Shown here piece by piece: positions 27,105 to 33,215 of a stretch of DNA of 33,215 nucleotides. The notes beneath the pieces were generated by a model. It saw only the letters and a program-made list of their open reading frames with translations. It made no database searches and was not told where the DNA came from. The position numbers and the translations under genes were made by a program. Position 1 is the stretch's first letter, and every line of letters begins with the position of its first letter. This DNA is from Thiomargarita sp. (GTDB lineage Bacteria > Pseudomonadota > Gammaproteobacteria > Beggiatoales > Beggiatoaceae), in assembly GCA_020721045.1 (NCBI GenBank), contig DYNN01000023.1, forward strand, positions 1 through 33,215, written 5' to 3'.

Positions 27105-30100
27105 ATGCAAATCATTGTACTCGGTATGCATCGTTCCGGCACATCAGTTGTTGCACGGTTGTTAAATATGATGGGGGCATATTTCGCACCAGAAAACGTA
27201 ATGATGCCGCCGACTCCTGAAAATCCAAAGGGTTATTGGGAAAGAAACGATATCGTCTTGTTAAATGAAGGAATTTTAGCCAATTTAGGCGCAACTTGGA
27301 ATCGCATGAGTACGCTTGATTTGAGTAGAATTTCTGAAGATTTACAGCAAGAATTTAATAAACAAGCTTTGGCAATTTTACAAGGACTGGATGCTAATCG
27401 TCCTTGGATGGCGAAAGACCCACGTTTTTGTTTATTATTACCGTTATGGTTAAAATTATTAGAAGTCCCTGTTTTTGTTTATGTTTATCGTAATCCTATT
27501 CAAACTGCTCAATCTTTGCGATCACGCGACAATTTTTCTATACACTATGGTATTGCTTTATGGGAAAAATATAATTTACACGCTTTAACCCATTCTGCTG
27601 GTTTACCGCGTATTTTAATCTCTTTTCATGAATTAATGGCTGATCCAGTCAACACTGTAAAATTTCTTTATGAACAATTAATTAACTGCGATGTACAAGG
27701 ATTACGTTTACCCAGTCAGAAAGAAATTTTATCTTTTATTGATCCGCAACTGTTTCACAAAAAAGGCAATAAAGACCTAGAAAAATCCTATGTCAATCAA
27801 CAACAAAATGTTTTAGTTAAAGCATTTGAAGAAAAAACCATTTTTGAGCTGGAAAAATTACCTTTACTATCCACAGGCGCAGCGGATATTTTACAAGAAT
27901 ATGAACAGCATTTTTTTACTAAATTAGAATATGAACAACAACTTGTAACTCATCGACAAACCATTGAGCACACACAAACGCAATTGCAGCAAGAACGATT
28001 AAATTATCAAGAAAAATTAGAAAATCTCCACGCTGAATATGAGCAAAAACTAGCGGAAGAAGAACAAGAACGCATCAAACATTGGCAAAATTGGTTAGCG
28101 GCTGAAGAAAGAGAAAGTCAATTACAACAACAAATTGCCCAATTAGACACCTTGCGCGACCATCTATTACAACAAGTAGAACAAGCCACTCAAGGTTTAA
28201 CCCATAATCATCATGAATTGACCCAACTACGTGAAGAAAATCGACATCAATACGAAGACTTACATAAATTAATTCACTGGTTAGAAATGTTAAATCATGA
28301 TGTAGTGGCTTTGTTTAATTCGCAAACTTGGCGTAGTGGCGATTTTATTACGCGCATGGTGTTGAAATTGATGTTACGTGCGCCGGGTTTAACGGCAAAA
28401 GATCATATCAATAAGATCATTAACAACTTTTTTAATTGGCGCATTCATCAGTTGCGAACTGATCATCATGACAGTCGTTTTATCTCGGCAGAATCGCTAG
28501 AACAGGCTGATTATTCTAAAAAAAAAGTTAACGTCGCCGCCTTAGTTGCACTGCACAATGGCGAACCCTCAGCATCTGCAAGCATCCGTTTGATTCAACC
28601 CTTGCAGCATCCCAGTGTACAAACGATTGTGCAATTTACCCTATATACAGCAGTTGAATATTTGTACACTGTGCAACCCGATGTCATCGTCGTTCAACGC
28701 CACATGCTGCCCAATAAAACTGTTGCAGAACAATTAGTTAATTATTGTCAACATAATGGTATTAAGCTGGTTTATGAAACTGACGATGATTTGTACAATA
28801 TTTTCAAAAAACGCGATGCTTATGGCAGTTATCACAAAGATGCGTTAGATGCGCTCACAGTGATCACAGAAAAAGCTGACCAAGTAATTACTTCTTCTCC
28901 GCTATTACAACAACAAATTCAATCGATTAACCCTAATACTTTATGTATTCCAAACGCTTTAGATGAACAACTCTGGTTAACCCAACAAAATGGACAGTTT
29001 TCTTTACCTCAACCTGTACAACTAGATGATAAGATTAGAATTTTATATATGGGAACTAAAACCCATACAGAAGATTTAAAACTCGTCAAAAAAGCCTATC
29101 AACAAGTCAAAGAAAAATACGGTGATCGAGTTATTTTGGAAATCGTGGGCGGTGTGCCAGATGGTACGGCGATGTTTGATGATGTGGTGATAATAAGTGA
29201 TTTTGGTGATGGGCAATTGGACGATTATTCTCAATTTGTCAAATGGATACGTGATAACAATCGTTGGCAATTAGGGATTATTCCGCTGCAAATCAACGAA
29301 TTTAATCGAAAGAAGACTTATATTAAGTTTTTAGATTATGCTGCTTTGGGGATTGCCGCGATTTGTACCGATATAGACCCTTATCAAGAAGTCGTGCGTA
29401 ACGGTGAAAATGGCTTATTAGTGAGTAATGACACGCAAGCTTGGTATCAAGCCCTATGTCAGTTAATTGATGATGGTGCGTTGCGTCAAAATCTTGCTAC
29501 ACAAGCATTTCAGGATTTAACACAACACTATATTTTGCAACACACCGCACGCCAATTTGCCCAACCTTACCTTGATCTATGTGATGTATCATCACCGCAA
29601 CAGATTGATTCAAAATCATTTTTAACAATCGGCAATGAATATAATCGTTGGCTACGGTCATACGATAATGTGGATAATAAGTCTATTCAATTTATGCAAC
29701 AACAGATTGCAAAATGGGAAAATCCACCGCTTATTTCCATCGTTATGCCAACTTATAATATTGCAGAAAAGTGGTTATGTGCAGCAATTGATTCGGTGTG
29801 TCAACAAATTTATCCGCATTGGGAATTATGTATTGCTGATGATGCTTCTACCCTGCCACAAGTACGCAAAGTACTAGAAAGTTATGCACAAAAGGATAAA
29901 CGAATCAAAGTGCATTTTAGAAGCAAAAATGGACATATTTCTGCAGCCTCTAATGATGCTTTAAAATTAGCGACAGGTGACTATATTGCTTTGTTAGATC
30001 ATGATGATATGTTATCACGTCATGCATTATATTGGGTTGTAGAAGAAATAATTGCTTATCCTGAAAGTGCTTTGATTTATTCAGATGAAGATAAGATTAA

Positions 30101-32135
30101 TGAAAATAATGAGCGGTTTGGTGCTTATTTTAAATCAGATTGGAATTTTGATCTGTTTTTATCCCATAATTTGATTACTCATTTAGCGGTTTATAAAGCC
30201 AGTATTTTGCGCGAAATCGGTGGTTTTAGAGAAGGTTATGAAGGCGCGCAAGATTATGATTTAGCCTTGCGTGTAATCGAAAAAATTGCACCGCAACAAA
30301 TTCGTCATATCCCGCGTATCTTGTACCATTGGCGCACTTTGGAAACCAGCACGTCGGCAAATCCTGATGCAAAACCTTATGCGATTCAAGCCGCTATTAA
30401 AGCAATCAGTGAATTTTGGCAACGACAAAACGTCGGTGTTCGGGTTGCCGAATCGTTGACCATGACTGGTATGATTCGTGTGCAATATCAATTACCTAGC
30501 AATCCGCCGTTGGTGAGTATTATTATTCCCACTTACAATCAGGTGAAGTTGTTACGTCAATGTGTTGATAGTATTTTACAAAAAACAGATTACCAACCAA
30601 TTGAAATTATTATTGTTGATAACCGTAGTGACGATGCAGCAACGTTAGCTTATCTTGAAAAAATACAGGGGCAAGTTAAAGTTATTCGTTACGATCAACC
30701 GTTTAATTATGCGGCGATCAACAATTTTGCGGTTGCACAAGCACAAGGTGAATTGATCTGTTTATTAAATAATGATATTGAAGTAATTAGTCGAGGTTGG
30801 TTGTCAGAAATGGTGAGCCATGCGTTGCGAGAAGGCGTTGGTGCTGTGGGTGCGCGCTTGTGGTATCCTTCGCATACTTTACAACATGCAGGGATTTTAT
30901 TGGGTGTGGGCGGTATTGCAGAACATGCGCATAAAGGCTTGCGTTACGGTGAAGGCGGCTATTTTGGACGTGCGCAAGTGATTCAAAATTTTTCAGCAGT
31001 TACCGGTGCTTGTATGGTTTTGCGTAAAGCCGCATTTTTAGAGGTTGATGGATTGGATTCACAGCATTTAAGTGTGGCATTTAATGACATCGATTTGTGT
31101 TTAAAATTGGCAGAAAAATGCTTGCGTATTGTATGGACACCTTATGCAGAATTGTATCATCATGAATCAGCAAGTCGCGGTTATGAGGATACGCCCGAAA
31201 AACGTAAACGATTGGAAAATGAAAGTGCTTACATGCAGAAACGTTGGGGACAATTATTAAACCACGATCCTGCGTATAATCCTAATTTAAACAATCAGAA
31301 AGGTGATTTTTCTTTAGCATTTCCGCCACGCATTTCATCACAACAACGTTGGAATAATCACGCTATGTTCTTTAATTTCAAGAAACCTAAATCTAAACAA
31401 TTACCTACTGATATGCCCACTACGGACAGAGAAATTCCGCCCGCTATTTTGCATCGTTGGCAAGGATATAAATTGTTGAAAGGAAAAGGGTTAGAAATTG
31501 GAGCCTTGCACGAGCCGGCACAAATTCCCAAAGAGTGTTCCATTGAATATTGCGATGCACAAACTAAAGAAGAGTTGACGCAAAATTTTCCAGAATTGCA
31601 AGGAAAAACACTCGTAGAGGTGGATCATATTTGTGATTTGGATAAGCAAGGCTTGTCAATTTTTGCTAAAGACAGTTACGATTTTGTGATTTTAAATCAT
31701 GTCATTGAGCATGTAGCAAATCCAATTAAAACAATCAGTGAATTATTTCGTGTCGTGAAACCCAATGGATTGGTTATATTGTCAGCACCTGATAAAGATT
31801 TCACGTTTGATAAAAAGCGGGCTTTGACTAGTTTTGAACATTTACAAGCTGAATACAATAATAATGTCATGGAAGTTTCTAATGAACATTATATGGATTT
31901 TTTAACAGTTGTGCATCCAGAATTATTACGTTTAGAACCTGCTGAAATTCAAGCGCATTTTAACAGTATTAAACAACGGCGTGAACATGCCCATGTTTGG
32001 AATTCTCGCAGTTTCAAGGATTTTTTGCAAAAAACATTTACTTTACTCAATTTACCCGTCAAATGTGTTTTAGAAATCAACAGTCAGCAAAGTGGTTTTG
32101 AGTATTTTTCTGTGTGGCAAAAAACTGAGAATTAA
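27105..32135 (+). CDS. Sulfotransferase / triple glycosyltransferase / methyltransferase fusion protein
   Basis: A 1676-aa cytoplasmic multienzyme, probably for a surface glycan. In order: sulfotransferase-family P-loop domain (~1-250; LGMHRSGTSVVARLL binds the PAPS 5'-phosphosulfate in this family); charged coiled coil (~270-400); a GT-B, family-4-like glycosyltransferase (~475-840; VNVAALVALHNGEPSASASIR, ETDDDLYN, FLDYAALGIAAICTD). Then two GT2 domains: the first (~875-1110) has PTYNIAEKW and the DHDD metal site at 965-968, the second (~1135-1375) has PTYNQVKLL and NND at 1222-1224. A class I methyltransferase (~1455-1676; GLEIGALHEP, FVILNHVIEHV) ends the chain. No membrane segment is seen. 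Such fusions could build a short sulfated or methylated oligosaccharide on one scaffold. Substrates are unknown. There are no biosynthetic neighbours in the window. Confidence 0.9.
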   Translation: MQIIVLGMHRSGTSVVARLLNMMGAYFAPENVMMPPTPENPKGYWERNDIVLLNEGILANLGATWNRMSTLDLSRISEDLQQEFNKQALAILQGLDANRPWMAKDPRFCLLLPLWLKLLEVPVFVYVYRNPIQTAQSLRSRDNFSIHYGIALWEKYNLHALTHSAGLPRILISFHELMADPVNTVKFLYEQLINCDVQGLRLPSQKEILSFIDPQLFHKKGNKDLEKSYVNQQQNVLVKAFEEKTIFELEKLPLLSTGAADILQEYEQHFFTKLEYEQQLVTHRQTIEHTQTQLQQERLNYQEKLENLHAEYEQKLAEEEQERIKHWQNWLAAEERESQLQQQIAQLDTLRDHLLQQVEQATQGLTHNHHELTQLREENRHQYEDLHKLIHWLEMLNHDVVALFNSQTWRSGDFITRMVLKLMLRAPGLTAKDHINKIINNFFNWRIHQLRTDHHDSRFISAESLEQADYSKKKVNVAALVALHNGEPSASASIRLIQPLQHPSVQTIVQFTLYTAVEYLYTVQPDVIVVQRHMLPNKTVAEQLVNYCQHNGIKLVYETDDDLYNIFKKRDAYGSYHKDALDALTVITEKADQVITSSPLLQQQIQSINPNTLCIPNALDEQLWLTQQNGQFSLPQPVQLDDKIRILYMGTKTHTEDLKLVKKAYQQVKEKYGDRVILEIVGGVPDGTAMFDDVVIISDFGDGQLDDYSQFVKWIRDNNRWQLGIIPLQINEFNRKKTYIKFLDYAALGIAAICTDIDPYQEVVRNGENGLLVSNDTQAWYQALCQLIDDGALRQNLATQAFQDLTQHYILQHTARQFAQPYLDLCDVSSPQQIDSKSFLTIGNEYNRWLRSYDNVDNKSIQFMQQQIAKWENPPLISIVMPTYNIAEKWLCAAIDSVCQQIYPHWELCIADDASTLPQVRKVLESYAQKDKRIKVHFRSKNGHISAASNDALKLATGDYIALLDHDDMLSRHALYWVVEEIIAYPESALIYSDEDKINENNERFGAYFKSDWNFDLFLSHNLITHLAVYKASILREIGGFREGYEGAQDYDLALRVIEKIAPQQIRHIPRILYHWRTLETSTSANPDAKPYAIQAAIKAISEFWQRQNVGVRVAESLTMTGMIRVQYQLPSNPPLVSIIIPTYNQVKLLRQCVDSILQKTDYQPIEIIIVDNRSDDAATLAYLEKIQGQVKVIRYDQPFNYAAINNFAVAQAQGELICLLNNDIEVISRGWLSEMVSHALREGVGAVGARLWYPSHTLQHAGILLGVGGIAEHAHKGLRYGEGGYFGRAQVIQNFSAVTGACMVLRKAAFLEVDGLDSQHLSVAFNDIDLCLKLAEKCLRIVWTPYAELYHHESASRGYEDTPEKRKRLENESAYMQKRWGQLLNHDPAYNPNLNNQKGDFSLAFPPRISSQQRWNNHAMFFNFKKPKSKQLPTDMPTTDREIPPAILHRWQGYKLLKGKGLEIGALHEPAQIPKECSIEYCDAQTKEELTQNFPELQGKTLVEVDHICDLDKQGLSIFAKDSYDFVILNHVIEHVANPIKTISELFRVVKPNGLVILSAPDKDFTFDKKRALTSFEHLQAEYNNNVMEVSNEHYMDFLTVVHPELLRLEPAEIQAHFNSIKQRREHAHVWNSRSFKDFLQKTFTLLNLPVKCVLEINSQQSGFEYFSVWQKTEN

Positions 32136-32407
32136 CTCTTAGAAGCAAGCGGAGAAAAACAACTCTATCGCTGGGAGCATCAAGATGTGATAGAAAGCCA
32201 GAAATGAGGCTAATTAAACTCGGTAGAGGCTGAGTAGGGTGCGTCTTTTACAGACTCAGCACTTGGGAACGAGATCAACACCTTTTAGAATGTCATCCAT
32301 GACAAGCTATTTTGCTATTTACTCCTTAAAAGGCATGGAAATTCACTCATGGATAACTGTATGCTACGCTTGCTACATCCTTAAATGCCGCAATTCTGAG
32401 ACAAACA
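32136..32407. other. Intergenic region between the megasynthase and the DGR template
   Basis: No complete gene. The first 24 codons (32136-32207) stay open in the frame of the upstream gene after its stop and read like protein (EASGEKQLYRWEHQDVIESQ, then TGA); this may be the 3' remnant of a lost gene. A hairpin follows at 32229-32260. The remainder carries nothing I recognise. Confidence 0.35.
32229..32260. repeat. Inverted repeat downstream of the DGR template
   Basis: A perfect 7-bp stem (GCTGAGT / ACTCAGC) with an 18-nt interval. Inside and overlapping it is an alternative hairpin, GTCT-TTTAC-AGAC (32243-32255). It lies about 150 nt beyond the template repeat in the reading direction of the reverse transcriptase. 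It might be a terminator, a structure of the DGR RNA, or chance. Confidence 0.35.
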
Positions 32408-32520
32408 GCCAGACTGGAAAGACGAAAACCCCTGTTGTTGTTCCTGTTAGTTGTATCGTTCCTATTACGGTTGGCACAACGCAAGTTATTATCATTGTTG
32501 TTCCAAGAACCACCACGAAG
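32408..32520 (-). repeat. DGR template repeat (TR), C-type-lectin/FGE type
   Basis: Read on the minus strand, this 113-nt stretch spells RGGSWNNND...ANRNRND...NRNNNRGFRLSS, the variable-repeat consensus of formylglycine-generating-enzyme/C-type-lectin-fold DGR target proteins. Twelve Asn codons (nine AAC, three AAT) occur within 24 codons of the tract, as expected for a template whose adenines are mutagenised during reverse transcription. It has no start codon or gene body and begins 11 nt after the stop of the DGR-type reverse transcriptase, so it is a template, not the C-terminus of a real gene. The matching variable repeat must lie outside the window. Confidence 0.87.
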
Positions 32521-32531
32521 GAGATGCGCTT

Positions 32532-33163
32532 TTAGGTGAATTCCTCAACTAACATGTTAGCAGAAAAGATTTTTTTACACAAACCTTCAGTATCAGCATG
32601 TTTTGCATGACCTATCCAACTTTGGATACTTGAATTCACAGTTTTCCAAGTTACTTTATTTTGTTGATAAGCATGAGAAAGATAACGTAATCGACGGGCA
32701 AAACGATGTCTATTGTCATTACGTAAACGTCGGAAGGTAGGAAAGACTCGGTAGCCAAGAAAATCTAAACCTTGACTAGTAGGTGTAATATGAGCTTTAC
32801 GAGGATGTAATCGTAAACGCTGAGAAGCAAGGCAATCTCGAATTTTTTCTCGAATCAGGTGTAATTCTTTTTTATCGTCACTCAGTACCACGAAATCATC
32901 AACATAACGTATATAAGCATCAATTTTTAGCGTTTCTGTCATATAATAATCAAAATCATCTAAATATAAATTCGCAAGAAATTGACTGGTGAGATTGCCA
33001 ATCGGAATGCCTTTGCGACGCTCAATCGGTGTTAATAAATCATCTCCAAGGTACCATTGAGGATCGGTAGAAATCACAGGCGAAGTGTCTATGATTTTAT
33101 TGAATAAATTCAGTGTTTCAGCTTCTTGAATATAATTTTTTATCTTATTTTTTAATATAGTAT
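32532..33163 (-). pseudogene. 5'-truncated DGR-type reverse transcriptase
   Basis: C-terminal portion of a reverse transcriptase that copies the template repeat. Visible blocks: ILKNKIKNYIQEAETLNLFNKIIDTSP (upstream of any start codon), KGIPIGNLTSQFLANLYLDDF with the IGxxxSQ signature typical of DGR enzymes, the catalytic YVDD box (32895-32906), LHPRKAHITP, DFLGYRVFP, and a C-terminal SWIGHAKHADT. The first palm block with the other catalytic Asp (KADIxxYF type) is missing. The frame runs into unrelated sequence at about 33163, with no ATG, where an insertion-sequence-like end begins. A GTG at 33077 opens only a partial product. As shown here it should be inactive, unless the missing part is joined beyond the window. 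Confidence 0.82.
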
Positions 33164-33215
33164 TAGGACTTACGCATTGACGGCAGTCCGAAATTGTGGA
33201 TTGAGATAATCTTTA
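33164..33215. mobile_element. Probable insertion-sequence end
   Basis: The reverse-transcriptase similarity stops abruptly and is followed by TAGGACTTACGCA, which resembles terminal inverted repeats I recall from insertion sequences of cyanobacteria and sulfur bacteria. No transposase is visible, because the window ends 52 nt later. The insertion reading rests on the broken gene plus this terminal motif. Confidence 0.45.

Noticed and set aside
32408-32520. The Asn-rich stretch as the variable repeat of a real target gene
   Set aside because: There is no start codon or upstream gene body in its frame, since the frame is occupied by the reverse transcriptase end in another frame. The intact run of AAC codons fits an unmutated template.
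32239-32535. A 98-codon plus-strand open frame across the DGR region
   Set aside because: It is the antisense of the template repeat and its flank. Its valine/threonine-rich string is the complement of the Asn codons, and it has no ribosome-binding site or family resemblance.

Overview
The window is AT-rich, gene-dense chromosomal DNA from a gammaproteobacterium. DksA, SmpB, a PykA-type pyruvate kinase, a P-protein PheA, TsaB, RecX and UppP are all of proteobacterial type. The low GC, the very large multidomain signalling, surface and glycan proteins, and the mobile/defence cassettes resemble the Beggiatoaceae/Thiotrichales. That placement is an inference from style; no marker was searched.

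Layout. (1) 113-2034: a SAM methyltransferase, undecaprenyl-diphosphatase uppP and a VanZ-like membrane protein, closely packed on +. (2) 2334-9400: a periplasmic YfiR-like protein, then a 1759-residue CHASE8 hybrid histidine kinase with three receiver domains, four Hpt domains and a C-terminal class III cyclase, then tsaB and recX. YfiR next to a CHASE8 receptor matches the logic of the YfiR/YfiN c-di-GMP switch, but here the output domain is a nucleotide cyclase fed by a phosphorelay. (3) 9470-13408 on -: dksA, pyk, a 2Fe-2S flavin reductase and smpB. (4) 13663-19380 on +: a secreted 1905-residue protein with beta-helix repeats, BACON-like modules and a C13/caspase-like peptidase domain. (5) 19477-21626 on -: pheA followed by a family 4 glycosyltransferase.

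(6) 21712-26514 on - is a defence-like cassette. It starts with a ParA-type ATPase, followed by a type ISP/IIG-like restriction-modification protein that is split in two. The front piece carries a PD-(D/E)XK-like nuclease motif and the methyltransferase; the rear piece carries the target-recognition region. A complete antitoxin/PIN-toxin pair sits exactly between them. The four cistrons after parA are spaced by 1 nt, a 14-nt overlap and 3 nt. Upstream of parA lie two tandem copies of a roughly 78-nt element whose hairpins differ by pairing-preserving changes.

(7) 27105-32135 on + encodes a 1676-residue sulfotransferase / glycosyltransferase / glycosyltransferase / glycosyltransferase / methyltransferase fusion behind a good sigma-70 promoter. 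(8) 32408-33215 holds the edge of a diversity-generating retroelement (DGR): an Asn-codon-rich template repeat, read on -, directly after a reverse transcriptase that has lost its 5' part, apparently at the end of an insertion sequence. No variable repeat or target gene is in the window.

The strongest candidates for something undescribed are the restriction enzyme split around a toxin-antitoxin pair, the DGR remnant, the YfiR-CHASE8 four-Hpt cyclase, and the tandem structured element in front of parA.
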